Positions 18,081-26,527 are shown, numbered from the stretch's first letter. The stretch is DNA of 33,204 nt from Rubellimicrobium sp. (GCA_020832515.1 JAFIEN010000005.1:1-33204); one strand, 5' to 3'. Translations and numbers: made by a program. Notes: a model not told the origin generated them from the letters alone.

Positions 18081-18113
18081 CTTTCCTTGCCCCCCGCCGC
18101 GCGGCAAGGAAAG
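18081..18113. promoter_or_regulatory. Perfect 11-base inverted repeat upstream of the WecG-like gene
   Basis: CTTTCCTTGCC at 18081-18091 and GGCAAGGAAAG at 18103-18113 are exact reverse complements separated by 11 bases. The dyad lies in the 271-base gap between the divergent GT4 and WecG-like genes, 47 bases before the GTG start. It is not followed by a T-run. It could be an operator serving both directions or a leader hairpin acting on the plus-strand mRNA. Which factor would bind is not known. Confidence 0.55.
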
Positions 18114-18160
18114 GTCGGGCAACGAAGCGGCCCACATGGCCGGTGCAGAAGAGGCGACAG

Positions 18161-18922
18161 GTGCAGTTCCAGACCGGACCAGCGGATGACCGCGCCTCGA
18201 TCACCGTGACCTGCCCCACGCGCACGGGCCTTCTGTCCGAGGTCGACCGGCGGCTGCGCGCGGGCGAGGGGTTCGCACTGGCCACGCTGAACCTGGACCA
18301 TCTGGTCAAGCTTGACGGATCGGCCGCTTTCCGGCGCGCCTATCTGGCGCAGGATCTGGTGACGGCCGACGGCAATCCCGTCACCTGGATGGCCCGTGCC
18401 GCCGGACAGCGGGTCGAGCTTCTGCCCGGTGCGGACCTTGTCCTGCCGCTGGCCCGGCTGGCGGCAGAGGCGGGGCGCAAGGTCGCGCTGGTCGGCACGA
18501 CCGACGACAGCCTTGCCCGCGCGGCAAAGGCCCTGCGGCAGGCGGTGCCGGGGCTGCAGATCGCGCATCTGCACGCCCCGCCGATGGGCTTCGACCCGGA
18601 CAGCGAAAAGGCCGAGGCGCTGCTGACGGGGCTCGGGGCTGCGGGGATCGGGCTGTGCTACCTCGCGCTGGGTGCGCCCAAGCAGGAGATCCTTGCCGCA
18701 CGCGGACGCCTGCTTGCGCCGGGGGTGGGCTTTGCCAGCATCGGGGCGGGGCTCGATTTCCTGTCGGGCCACCAGCGACGCGCGCCGCTCTGGGTGCGGC
18801 GGATGCAGATGGAATGGCTCTGGCGCGCCGCCACCCAGCCCCGCCGCCTTGCGATGCGCTACCTGCGGGCGGGGCTGGTGTTGCCGGGGCATATGCTGCG
18901 GGCGTGGCGGCAGAGGGGGTAG
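18161..18922 (+). CDS. WecG/TagA/CpsF-family glycosyltransferase
   Basis: A 253-residue glycosyltransferase of the family that includes UDP-ManNAcA transferase (WecG) and teichoic-acid TagA. It is expected to add the second sugar to an undecaprenyl-linked first sugar. Start is the GTG at 18161 with GAGG six bases upstream; the length then matches the family (about 240-260), while the ORF-track start at 17729 lies in antisense to the GT4. Conserved parts: ATLNLDHLVKL and LVTADGNPVTWM in the N-terminal half, VGTTDDSLARAAKAL, and the signature YLALGAPKQEILAA followed by SIGAGLDFLSGHQRRAP. It is transcribed away from the GT4-GT2 pair, with a strong inverted repeat in between. Confidence 0.9.
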   Translation: MQFQTGPADDRASITVTCPTRTGLLSEVDRRLRAGEGFALATLNLDHLVKLDGSAAFRRAYLAQDLVTADGNPVTWMARAAGQRVELLPGADLVLPLARLAAEAGRKVALVGTTDDSLARAAKALRQAVPGLQIAHLHAPPMGFDPDSEKAEALLTGLGAAGIGLCYLALGAPKQEILAARGRLLAPGVGFASIGAGLDFLSGHQRRAPLWVRRMQMEWLWRAATQPRRLAMRYLRAGLVLPGHMLRAWRQRG

Positions 18923-19030
18923 GGGGTGGGGCTTTGCGGGATGGAGGGGACGGTCAGCCTCACCGTTCCTTAGCGGGAAAACTTTCCGGTTTGTGGAGAT
19001 ACTCACAAGGGCGCGAAGACTTTTTCAGCA

Positions 19031-19052
19031 GCCTGCCAACGGGCGGGCAGGC
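19031..19052. repeat. Inverted repeat between convergent genes
   Basis: GCCTGCC and GGCAGGC are a perfect seven-base dyad with an eight-base loop, in the 171-base gap between the convergent WecG-like and hypothetical genes. A T-run lies before, not after, the stem on the plus strand, so it is not a standard terminator. A second weak dyad (ACGGT/ACCGT, 18950-18966) lies closer to the WecG-like stop. Confidence 0.3.
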
Positions 19053-19093
19053 TCGCCCACTAGCACCGGGGCCGCCGCTCAACGAGATTTCGA

Positions 19094-19444
19094 TCAGGGC
19101 TTGCGGAAGAAAAACTCGATGAAGCGGTGCTCGTGCGTCCCGACCGTGACGATTAGATCGTCTCCGATCCTCGAGAGGACATCGACATAGTCACGGTAAA
19201 GCGCGAGCGGCACATGAACAAAGAACGAGGTTTCAGGATGTCCCGGTGGATCGGCAGTACAGATGAAGACCCTGTCGAGCGCGGTTCTGAAGATGATCAC
19301 CAGCGTATAGTCGCCTGCTTTGCCTTTGGCCGAAAGGTCGAATACGATCTCGAAATCGCCGGTCTCCGGAGGCTGTGGCGCCAAGCATGAATTGTCCGAG
19401 TTCCGGCCATAAAGCCCGCCGATCCGCATCCGGAAATCACTCAT
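19094..19444 (-). CDS. Hypothetical protein, 116 residues
   Basis: I do not recognise this protein. The start at 19444 is supported by GGGAGG seven bases upstream; the ORF-track start at 19612 would add 56 residues of low-complexity-looking sequence. No signal peptide or membrane helix is visible. The product is a small soluble protein with alternating hydrophobic residues suggesting beta strands (FEIVFDLS, YTLVIIFR, SFFVHVPLAL, DLIVTVGTHEHRFIEFFFRKP). Base composition looks lower in GC than its neighbours, which could mean recent arrival. It stands alone between the polysaccharide genes and the SDR/GMC pair, so context gives little help. Confidence 0.6.
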   Translation of the reverse strand: MSDFRMRIGGLYGRNSDNSCLAPQPPETGDFEIVFDLSAKGKAGDYTLVIIFRTALDRVFICTADPPGHPETSFFVHVPLALYRDYVDVLSRIGDDLIVTVGTHEHRFIEFFFRKP

Positions 19445-19776
19445 ATCCAAACCTCCCGAAGGCGGCACCTGACCCGACGTTCCCCAAGTAGCATGCCGCC
19501 TGAGGTGAAGATCGGCTGACTCTGGTCGAGTAACAAGCCTTTTTCGCGCCAAGCGGCCTCTGCCGTCGGGTGGGTTGCTGGGACTGGGCTGATCAGACCG
19601 GGAAGCCGCCATTTTCTGTCCCGGCGGCAGTGTTTTTCAGCGCAGCGGGCAGACCTGTCCTGCCGCTTTCGTTCAGTTTGGATCTAGATCGCAGTCATGC
19701 GCGTAGCGGCGGCGCTGAGAGCAACTTACCGTCCGCTCGGCGCCCTCCACCACCCTTCGGTTTCCCACGCCCACCC
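19445..19776. other. 332-base stretch without a recognised gene
   Basis: This separates the hypothetical gene's start from the end of the SDR gene, both on the minus strand. I see no convincing ORF, RNA gene or terminator. It holds the hypothetical gene's ribosome-binding site and a ten-base palindrome GATCTAGATC at 19681-19690, which may be chance. Confidence 0.5.
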
Positions 19777-20529
19777 TCACCCCACCCGCCGCGCGACGGG
19801 CATGGGTCGCAGGGCCAACCGGTCCACGATCCGCCGCTTGAGTGACCGGGGCGGCAGAAGCTCGTGGTCGCGCTCCCAGATCGTGCCGGTCAGGGTCGGG
19901 TCGCGCATCAGCGCCAGTGCCGCGCCCCAACTTGCGGCGACGGCGGGGTCCAGGCCCTCGGCCAGACCCATGTCCGTCGCCAGAACCCCCGGCATCCAGT
20001 CGTTGATGACGATGCGGGGGAAGCGGTCGCACAGATCGGCGATCAGCGCGCGGGTCAGGATGCGCGCGGCCCCCTTCGAGACGGAATAGGCCCCCGCCAG
20101 CGGGATCGGCGCGACATCGGCGAAGGTCGAGACATTGAGGATCCGCCCCTCGCCCCGCTCGACCATCCCGGGCAGGACGGCGGCGCAGCAGGCGACCATG
20201 CCACCCAGGTTGACGGCCACGGTTGACATGAAGCTTTCGGGCGTCTCCTCAAGGAAATCGCGGCGCGGATAGACGGCGGCATTGTTCACAAGGATCGTCA
20301 CCGGCCCCAGATCGCGCGCCACCCGCGCCAGTGCCGCGGCCACGCCTGACGGATCGGCCACATCCGCGGGCAGGGCCAGGAACCCCGCCCCGGCAAGTGC
20401 CGCCGTGCCCTGCAGCGCCGCTTCCCGCCGGCCCAGCCCCGCGACGCGCACCCCCTGGCGGCAAAGCTCCACCGCCAGCGCCCGGCCCAGCCCGCTGCCC
20501 GCCCCCGTCACCACCGCGACCTCAGCCAT
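19777..20529 (-). CDS. SDR-family NAD(P)-dependent oxidoreductase
   Basis: A 250-residue short-chain dehydrogenase/reductase. The nucleotide-binding motif TGAGSGLG lies at 8-15, the structural NNAA at 82-85, the catalytic Ser134, and the active-site pair Tyr148 and Lys152 (YSVSK). The RR at 34-35 after the second strand (GLGRRE) would favour NADP(H). The start at 20529 overlaps the end of the upstream GMC gene by eight bases, so the two are probably translated together; the ORF-track start 20568 lies inside that gene. Substrate is unknown. Pairing with a GMC oxidase suggests successive steps on one alcohol or ketone. Confidence 0.88.
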   Translation of the reverse strand: MAEVAVVTGAGSGLGRALAVELCRQGVRVAGLGRREAALQGTAALAGAGFLALPADVADPSGVAAALARVARDLGPVTILVNNAAVYPRRDFLEETPESFMSTVAVNLGGMVACCAAVLPGMVERGEGRILNVSTFADVAPIPLAGAYSVSKGAARILTRALIADLCDRFPRIVINDWMPGVLATDMGLAEGLDPAVAASWGAALALMRDPTLTGTIWERDHELLPPRSLKRRIVDRLALRPMPVARRVG

Positions 20530-22099
20530 GTCGTGCCTCCAGAATGCCGTCGGCCACCCGCAGGGCATTGGCCGCGATGGTCAGGCTTGGGTTCACCCCC
20601 ATCGAACTGGGAAAGACCGACGCATCCGTCACCCACAGATTGCCGATCCCATGCGCCCGGCAACCGGCATCGACCACCGAAGTGGAAGGATCGTGCCCCA
20701 TCCGCAGCGTGCCGCAGGCATGGCCCAGGTTCGGCTCGGGCGCCGCATTGAGAAAGAGGATCCGTTGCCCCGGCAATGCCCGCCGCAGCAGCCGCCGGAA
20801 CAGCCGCCGCCGCGCCAGAAGCTCGGCCGGGATGCGGTAGTCGATCATGATGCGGCCGGGCCGGTCAGGATCTGGCATGACGCGGTTGTCGGGCAGGGGC
20901 AGGTCCTCGATCAGGCCGACGAAGATCTTGGCCCGCCCCAGAACCCGCGCCGCGATCCCGGCCGGAAGCCGCGCCGCCTCGCGCCAGATGCGCCCACGGG
21001 TCAGTGCATGCCGATCCAGCTGCAGGCGCAGCGCGTGCAGGATATTGTCATGCCCGGCATTCAAGCCCAGCGCCTGCACCATGCCCAGCCGCTGCCCTTG
21101 CGCGACGTAAAGATCACGAAAACCGATGGCCTTGGCCGGCGCATCATCCGCCGCCGCGGCCCGGCCGGGGAAATAGGCGAAAAGCTCGTTGAGGTGAAAC
21201 ATCAGGTTGCGCCCCACCATCCCGCTGCGATTGGCGACGCCATCGGGCCAGTCCGCCCCCGCCGAGGCAAGCAGAAGGCGCGGCGAGAAAAGCGCACCGC
21301 CTGCGAGGATCACCCTCTCGGCCGGGATCACGCGGGTGATGCCGTGCTGCCGGACCTCGACCCCGCTTGCCCGGTCGGGCCCCATGATCAGGCGCACCGC
21401 TTCGGCCCCCGCCAGAAGCGTCGCCCGCCCGGTGGCCAGCGCAGGCTCCACACCGGCCGAGCGTCCGTCCTTCTTGCAACTGCGGGGGCATTTTCGCCCC
21501 ACACAGCCAAGGCAGCCCGCCTGCCCGCCAACCCCGCTGTGAAGCCGGTAGGGATGCAGGCCCCCCGCCGCCATCCGACGCATGATCGCCTCTTCGTCCG
21601 GCGGCAAGGGCGGGGGCCTGCGCAGGGCGGGGCACGGATGCTCGGAGAGCGGATCGGGCGTGCCGGTCAGTTCCAGCAGGTCTTGCGCGGCATCGAACCA
21701 GGGCAGCATCCCGGCAAAGCTGATCGGCCAGCCGCCCGAGGGATGCGGCGTGTCGGCGCTGTGGTCAAGGTCGTGCGGCTCGGGCCGTTCCAGCGTCGCC
21801 GCGTAGAACACCGAAGTGCCCCCCACGCCCGCGCCTACCGGCAGGAAGGCCGAGCTTTCCCGCCCGTCAAGGCGCAGCCTGACCGGGTCGGGCCAGAAGC
21901 CGCGCAAGAGCCGCGCATGTGCCTCATGGATGTCATCGGCAAGGCTGGTTTCCTCGCGGCGATAGCCCTCCGGTCCCTTCTCGATGAACAGGACCCGCAT
22001 CCCGGCTTCGGCCAGCCTGCGCCCCGCCAGACCGCCCCCCATGCCGGTGCCGATCACGACCGCGTCCCAGGGGCCCTCGATCGCCCCGCTCACGGCCAT
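20522..22099 (-). CDS. GMC-family FAD-dependent oxidoreductase
   Basis: A 525-residue flavoprotein that should oxidise an alcohol group. The FAD-binding GxGxxG (VIGTGMGG) lies at 16-22, followed by the acidic end of strand 2 (FIEKG). The GMC C-terminal catalytic pair is visible as His460 (LGHACG) and Asn503 (GVNPSLT), with the typical LWVTDASVFPSS block before the Asn. A Cys-rich insert (GCLGCVGRKCPRSCKKDG) lies in the middle; similar Cys-rich inserts occur in other bacterial GMC proteins. No signal peptide is seen. It is the first gene of a minus-strand pair with the SDR. The 296 bases between it and dapF must contain both divergent promoters, but no clear consensus stands out. The substrate cannot be deduced. 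Confidence 0.88.
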   Translation of the reverse strand: MAVSGAIEGPWDAVVIGTGMGGGLAGRRLAEAGMRVLFIEKGPEGYRREETSLADDIHEAHARLLRGFWPDPVRLRLDGRESSAFLPVGAGVGGTSVFYAATLERPEPHDLDHSADTPHPSGGWPISFAGMLPWFDAAQDLLELTGTPDPLSEHPCPALRRPPPLPPDEEAIMRRMAAGGLHPYRLHSGVGGQAGCLGCVGRKCPRSCKKDGRSAGVEPALATGRATLLAGAEAVRLIMGPDRASGVEVRQHGITRVIPAERVILAGGALFSPRLLLASAGADWPDGVANRSGMVGRNLMFHLNELFAYFPGRAAAADDAPAKAIGFRDLYVAQGQRLGMVQALGLNAGHDNILHALRLQLDRHALTRGRIWREAARLPAGIAARVLGRAKIFVGLIEDLPLPDNRVMPDPDRPGRIMIDYRIPAELLARRRLFRRLLRRALPGQRILFLNAAPEPNLGHACGTLRMGHDPSTSVVDAGCRAHGIGNLWVTDASVFPSSMGVNPSLTIAANALRVADGILEARHG

Positions 22100-22395
22100 G
22101 CGCCTTTGTCAGGCCTTGGTGATGCTGGTGATGCGCCGGGCAAGCCGCGGCCCGCGCAAGCCTGTGCCGCCCGGGGGCCAAGGTGCCGATCGGGGGAAAG
22201 GACCGAAGTCCCGGTCTGAGGGATGCCGAGGCTGTCGGAAATGGGGTTGTCCTGCCGTGCTGTGCTGGCCGACAGGTTATGCGGGAAAGCGGCGGCACTG
22301 GGAAGGGTCCGGGACAGGATCGTGGCAAGGCGCAGGCCGGACCGCCCGAACGTGCGGGGCTGGATTCGCCGCCTGCCTTGGCGTATGTGCCGCCC

Positions 22396-23232
22396 ATGCA
22401 AGCAAGACCGGACACCGGCCTGCCCTTCATGAAGATGCACGGGCTGGGCAACGACTTCGTCGTGATCGACGCGCGCGGGGAAAATGCGCCGCGCGTCACG
22501 CCCGCGCTTGCCCGGCGGCTCTCCGACCGGCACCGGGGCGTGGGCTTCGACCAGTTGGCCGTGATCGAGGATCCTGCGGGCGCCGACCTGCACCTGACAT
22601 TCCTCAATGCCGACGGCTCTGCCTCGGCGGCCTGTGGCAACGCCACCCGCTGCATCGCGCGGTTCGAGATGGATCGCACCGGCGCCGATACCTTGCGGAT
22701 CACGACCGACCGGGGCGTCCTTCATGCGATCGACGCAGGGAACGGCCTGACTTCGGTCAACATGGGCCATCCCCGCACCGAATGGGCCGACATCCCGCTG
22801 GCCGAGGCGGAAGACACGCTACACCTGCCCATTCCCGGCGATCCTGTCGCCACCTCGATGGGCAATCCCCATTGCACCTTCTTCGTGCCCGATGTGGCGG
22901 CGGTGGACCTAGCGTCCTTCGGCCCCGCCCATGAACACCACCCGCTGTTCCCCGAACGCACCAATGTGCAGGTCGTGCAGGTCCTCGACCCTACCCGCCT
23001 GCGGATGCGCGTCTGGGAACGCGGGACGGGGATCACGCTTGCCTCGGGCTCGTCCTCCTGCGCGGTGGCGGTGGCGGCGGTGCGGCGGGGGCTGGCGGCG
23101 AAGATCGTCACCGTGATCCTCGACGGCGGCGAGATCGAGGTTTCATGGCGCGACGATGGCGTCTGGATGACCGGGCCCACGATGCATGTCTTCGACGGCG
23201 TCCTGACGCCCGCCTTTCTGGCTGCGCTCTGA
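22396..23232 (+). CDS. dapF: Diaminopimelate epimerase
   Basis: A 278-residue enzyme converting LL- to meso-diaminopimelate in lysine and peptidoglycan synthesis. It begins with the family's signature FMKMHGLGNDFVVID. The two catalytic cysteines are Cys80 (AACGNATRC) and Cys222 (SGSSSCAVA). SMGNPHC and FPERTNVQ are also family blocks. The length is normal. Start chosen at 22396, twelve residues before the KMHGLGND block; the track start at 22183 adds unrelated sequence. The stop overlaps the ATG of mtaB by one base (TGATG), so dapF and mtaB form an operon. Confidence 0.96.
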   Translation: MQARPDTGLPFMKMHGLGNDFVVIDARGENAPRVTPALARRLSDRHRGVGFDQLAVIEDPAGADLHLTFLNADGSASAACGNATRCIARFEMDRTGADTLRITTDRGVLHAIDAGNGLTSVNMGHPRTEWADIPLAEAEDTLHLPIPGDPVATSMGNPHCTFFVPDVAAVDLASFGPAHEHHPLFPERTNVQVVQVLDPTRLRMRVWERGTGITLASGSSSCAVAVAAVRRGLAAKIVTVILDGGEIEVSWRDDGVWMTGPTMHVFDGVLTPAFLAAL

Positions 23233-24491
23233 TGGACCGCCGCGCCCCCGTCTTCGCCACGCTCGGCTGCCGCCTCAACACCTATGAAACCGAGGCGATG
23301 AAGGACCTTGCCACCCGCGCGGGCGTCTCGGACGCGGTCGTGGTCAACACCTGCGCGGTGACGGCCGAGGCCGTGCGCAAGGCCCGGCAGGAAATCCGCC
23401 GACTGCGCCGCGCGCACCCCACGGCGAAGATCGTCGTCACCGGCTGCGCCGCCCAGACCGAACCCGCGACCTTCGCCGCCATGCCCGAGGTCGATCTGGT
23501 CATCGGCAATGCCGAGAAGATGGACCCCGCCACCTGGGCCCGCCTGACCCCCGACCTGATCGGCGCGACGGAACCCGTACAGGTCGACGACATCATGTCG
23601 GTGACGGAGACCGCCGGCCACCTGATCGACGGCTTCGGCACAAGGTCCCGCGCCTATGTGCAGGTCCAGAACGGCTGCGACCATCGCTGCACCTTCTGCA
23701 TCATCCCCTTTGGGCGCGGCAATTCCCGCTCCGTCCCCGCGGGGGTGGTGGTGGACCAGATCACCCGGCTGGTCGATCGCGGCTATCACGAGGTCGTGCT
23801 GACGGGCGTCGACCTCACCTCATGGGGCGCCGATCTGCCCGCCGCGCCCCGCCTTGGCGATCTGGTGCTGCGCATCCTGCGACTGGTGCCCGGCCTGCCG
23901 CGCCTGCGCATCAGCAGCATCGATTCGATCGAGGCGGATGACGCGCTGATGCAGGCCATCGCCACCGAACCCCGGCTGATGCCGCATCTGCACCTCAGCC
24001 TGCAGGCGGGCAATGACCTGATCCTCAAGCGGATGAAACGCCGCCACCTGCGCGACGATGCGATCCGCTTCTGCGAAGAGGCGCGCCGCCTGCGCCCCGA
24101 CATGACCTTCGGCGCCGACATCATCGCAGGCTTCCCGACCGAGACGGAGGCGATGTTCGACGACAGCCTTGCCCTTGTCGCCGACTGCGACCTGACCTGG
24201 CTGCATGTCTTTCCCTATTCGCCCCGCGAGGGCACCCCCGCCGCGCGGATGCCGCAGGTGGGTGGCGCCGCAATCCGCGACCGCGCCGCCCGCCTGCGCG
24301 CGGCAGGCGCGACGCAGGTCGCCCGCCACCTAGCCGCGCAGGTCGGCCGCAGCCACCGCATCCTGATGGAAGCCCCCCGCATGGGCCGGACCGAACAATT
24401 CACCGAAGTGCGTTTCGCCAAGGACCGGCCCGAGGGGCAGATCGTCACCGCCACCATCACCGGGCAGACCGAGACGGCGCTTCTGGCCTGA
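23232..24491 (+). CDS. mtaB: tRNA (N6-threonylcarbamoyladenosine(37)-C2)-methylthiotransferase MtaB
   Basis: A 419-residue radical SAM methylthiotransferase that adds a methylthio group to t6A at position 37 of ANN-decoding tRNAs. It begins with the family N-terminal domain FATLGCRLNTYETEAM, where the Cys is a ligand of the second 4Fe-4S cluster; further cysteines are in VVNTCAVT and VTGCAAQ. The radical SAM motif CxxxCxxC is Cys149, Cys153 and Cys156 (CDHRCTFC), followed by IIPFGRGNSRS. The closing part (about 355-419) fits a TRAM domain. The MtaB subgroup is favoured over MiaB and RimO by the short length and the start sequence, as recalled from the family. It follows dapF with a one-base overlap. 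Confidence 0.93.
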   Translation: MDRRAPVFATLGCRLNTYETEAMKDLATRAGVSDAVVVNTCAVTAEAVRKARQEIRRLRRAHPTAKIVVTGCAAQTEPATFAAMPEVDLVIGNAEKMDPATWARLTPDLIGATEPVQVDDIMSVTETAGHLIDGFGTRSRAYVQVQNGCDHRCTFCIIPFGRGNSRSVPAGVVVDQITRLVDRGYHEVVLTGVDLTSWGADLPAAPRLGDLVLRILRLVPGLPRLRISSIDSIEADDALMQAIATEPRLMPHLHLSLQAGNDLILKRMKRRHLRDDAIRFCEEARRLRPDMTFGADIIAGFPTETEAMFDDSLALVADCDLTWLHVFPYSPREGTPAARMPQVGGAAIRDRAARLRAAGATQVARHLAAQVGRSHRILMEAPRMGRTEQFTEVRFAKDRPEGQIVTATITGQTETALLA

Positions 24492-24496
24492 CTGCT

Positions 24497-24535
24497 GTTG
24501 CGTTGTTCCACAGATACGCAAGACAACACCGCAAC
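24497..24535. promoter_or_regulatory. Interleaved inverted repeats upstream of the PaiB-like gene
   Basis: Two dyads overlap here. TTGCGT (24499-24504) and ACGCAA (24516-24521) are a perfect pair with exactly 11 bases between them, matching the T-N11-A spacing of LysR-type operators. GTTGCGTTGTT (24497-24507) and AACACCGCAAC (24525-24535) pair at 10 of 11 positions. Both lie in the 76-base gap before the PaiB-like start. They could be an operator for that regulator or another factor. Confidence 0.4.
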
Positions 24536-24567
24536 CCGCGCCACGCGCGATATCCGGGGATCCCGCG

Positions 24568-25224
24568 ATGCACCCCAACCCCGCCTTCCGCCAGACACCC
24601 GAGGCACGCAACCTTGCCCTCGCGCGCGACCGCGCCTTCGGGATCCTCTGCCTGAACGGCACGGACGGCCCGCTTCTGTCGCATGTGCCGTTCCTTCTGT
24701 CGGAAGACGGCCGGACCGCTGACCTGCATCTTGTCCGCTCGGGCCCCGTCGCCCGCGCGCTGGCCACGCCGCAGCCTGCCGTGATCGCCATCAGCGGGCC
24801 GGACGGATATGTCTCGCCCGACTGGTACGGGCTCGAGGATCAGGTCCCGACCTGGAACTACGTCGCCATCCACCTGCGCGGAACGCTTGCGCTTTTGCCC
24901 GGCGAGGCGATGCGCCCCATGCTCGATCACCAGTCCGCCCATTTCGAGGCGCGCCTCGCCCCCAAGCCGCCCTGGACCACGGCCAAGATGCCGCCCGACC
25001 TGATGGAGCGGATGATGCGCCAGATCGTGCCCGCCCGGCTGACCATCGCCACGGTCGACGGCACCTGGAAGCTGAGCCAGAACAAGCCCGATGCCGCCCG
25101 CGAACGCGCCGCGCGACAGATGGCCGGCGCCCATGTCCGCAGCGACTGCGCGCTTCTGTCCGCGCTGATGCTTGCGCCGACCGACCATGAAACCGAAGCC
25201 GATGTCCGAAAGGCCCCCACATGA
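24568..25224 (+). CDS. FMN-binding negative transcriptional regulator, PaiB family
   Basis: A 218-residue protein of the PaiB family, which has a split-barrel flavin-binding fold and is described as a negative regulator (sporulation and protease genes in Bacillus). Family blocks visible: MHPNPAFR at the start, SHVPFLL, GYVSPDWY, VPTWNYVAIHLRG, and the C-terminal KLSQNKP. Length is close to the usual 205-215. The start at 24568 opens with the expected MHPNPAF sequence. The stop overlaps the GST start by four bases. The true role in alphaproteobacteria is unclear; a flavin-dependent enzyme is a reasonable alternative. The dyads upstream may be its own operator. Confidence 0.87.
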   Translation: MHPNPAFRQTPEARNLALARDRAFGILCLNGTDGPLLSHVPFLLSEDGRTADLHLVRSGPVARALATPQPAVIAISGPDGYVSPDWYGLEDQVPTWNYVAIHLRGTLALLPGEAMRPMLDHQSAHFEARLAPKPPWTTAKMPPDLMERMMRQIVPARLTIATVDGTWKLSQNKPDAARERAARQMAGAHVRSDCALLSALMLAPTDHETEADVRKAPT

Positions 25225-25823
25225 AACTCCTCATGTCGCCCCTGTCGCCCTATGCCCGCAAGGTCCGCGTCCTGTTGCGCGAGACCAGCCAGCTTGATGC
25301 GGTTCAGGAGGTCAGCGTCAGCACCTCGCCCCTGGCCAGCGACCCGGTCGTCGTGGTCGCAAATCCGACGGGCCGCGTACCCGCCCTGATCCGGGACGAT
25401 GGTCCGGCGATCCATGACAGCCGGGTCATCACCCGCTTCCTCGACGCCCGCGCGGGCGGCGCGCTGTACCCCGAAGACAGTCTGTGGGAGGTCCTCACGC
25501 TTGAGGCCACCGCCGAGGGGATCCTCGATTCGGCATTGATCCTGACCTACGAGGGCCGGTTCCGCAGCCCCGAACAGCAATCGCCCGAATGGCTGGACGC
25601 CCATTGGGCCAAGATCGCAAGGGCGGTTTCCGCGCTCGAGGACCAGTGGCTGGCGCTGCTCGACGGCCCGCTGACGATGGGGCACATCGCCACCGGCTGT
25701 GCGCTGGCCTATCTGGATTTCCGGCATGATGCGCGGGGCTGGCGCAAGGGGCACGACCGCCTTGCAGCATGGGCGGACGCATTCGCCGCGCGGCCCGGCA
25801 TGGCAGAAACCCGGCCCGGTTAG
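25221..25823 (+). CDS. Glutathione S-transferase family protein
   Basis: A 200-residue protein with a thioredoxin-like N-terminal domain ([19 protein letters not shown], with Ser residues at the usual glutathione-activating place, then the cis-Pro block GRVPALI and the glutathione-binding DSRVITRFL) and an all-helical C-terminal domain (about 85-195). It probably conjugates or reduces small molecules with glutathione in the cytoplasm. It overlaps the PaiB-like gene by four bases (ATGA), so the two are co-translated. Its stop is only 23 bases from the end of the convergent outer-membrane gene, leaving no room for a separate terminator. Confidence 0.9.
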   Translation: MKLLMSPLSPYARKVRVLLRETSQLDAVQEVSVSTSPLASDPVVVVANPTGRVPALIRDDGPAIHDSRVITRFLDARAGGALYPEDSLWEVLTLEATAEGILDSALILTYEGRFRSPEQQSPEWLDAHWAKIARAVSALEDQWLALLDGPLTMGHIATGCALAYLDFRHDARGWRKGHDRLAAWADAFAARPGMAETRPG

Positions 25824-25846
25824 GCCTTGGCCGCCGCAGCAAGATG

Positions 25847-26527
25847 TCAGAAGTTGAAGCTGACCCCGACGTTCAGCGCATTCGTCACGATATTCGTCTC
25901 GAGCGTGCCACCGGAATCGAGATTTGCACTGTTGATCGAATAGGTGCCCTTGTACTCGCCAAACACCGACCAGCTGTCGTTGATCGGAATGCTCGCCCCG
26001 GCGATCCACGTCGCGGCGGGACCGGTCAGCTGGTAGCCGAACGTCTCGGGCTGGCCCGGTCCGGTCACCTCCACATGGGGAAAGGAAACGCCAAGCCCGG
26101 CACCGACATAGGGTGTGATGTTGCCGAAGGCATCGGGCCAACGGCGCATCGCATTGACCGTGATGATGTTCAGCCCGTCGGTGAACTCAAGCCGCTGCAG
26201 GCCCGAGGCGGCCAGCGTGGCATCGTCGGCATAGACCTTGGCATGCACGAAATCGACGCCCAGCCCGAAGGTCGGGTTCTGCCACCAGGTTGCGCGGAGG
26301 CCGTAATAGGGGGGCATCTCGAACGAGCGTCCCTCCCAACCGGCCGTGAAGGACGACGCAACCCCGGCCCCGGCCAGCGCGGCATCGTCGATCTCGACGT
26401 TGGAATGCGGCGCGGTCTGCCAGCCACCGTAGACGCTGAGTTCGATCTCGGCTGCGGCGGCAATGGGGGCGCTGGCCGCAACTGCCGCGACCACGACCCG
26501 GATGGACCTGATTGCCCGCTGGAACAT
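25847..26527 (-). CDS. Outer-membrane beta-barrel protein, possibly lipid A oxidase-like
   Basis: A 226-residue exported protein. Start chosen at 26527, where GGAG lies six bases upstream and a signal peptide begins ([26 protein letters not shown], cleavage near AAA/EIEL). The mature part shows alternating hydrophobic strands with aromatic ends ([54 protein letters not shown]), and it ends in Phe (LNVGVSFNF), the outer-membrane insertion signal. The [17 protein letters not shown] opening resembles proteins labelled lipid A oxidase in related bacteria, but this is recalled and not tested. A general OmpW/Omp25-like porin is the alternative. It is divergent from petA and has its own promoter. 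Confidence 0.85.
   Translation of the reverse strand: MFQRAIRSIRVVVAAVAASAPIAAAAEIELSVYGGWQTAPHSNVEIDDAALAGAGVASSFTAGWEGRSFEMPPYYGLRATWWQNPTFGLGVDFVHAKVYADDATLAASGLQRLEFTDGLNIITVNAMRRWPDAFGNITPYVGAGLGVSFPHVEVTGPGQPETFGYQLTGPAATWIAGASIPINDSWSVFGEYKGTYSINSANLDSGGTLETNIVTNALNVGVSFNF

Noticed and set aside
17146-18189. 347-residue plus-strand ORF opposite the GT4 and across the divergent gap
   Set aside because: Antisense to the GT4, low-complexity Pro/Gly/Arg sequence, and it ends in the WecG-like gene in a different frame.
19681-19690. Ten-base palindrome GATCTAGATC
   Set aside because: Short enough to arise by chance, no second copy seen nearby, and no gene start suitably placed.
20282-22219. 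645-residue plus-strand ORF over the GMC and SDR genes
   Set aside because: Antisense to two well-supported genes and Arg/Pro/His rich with no motif.
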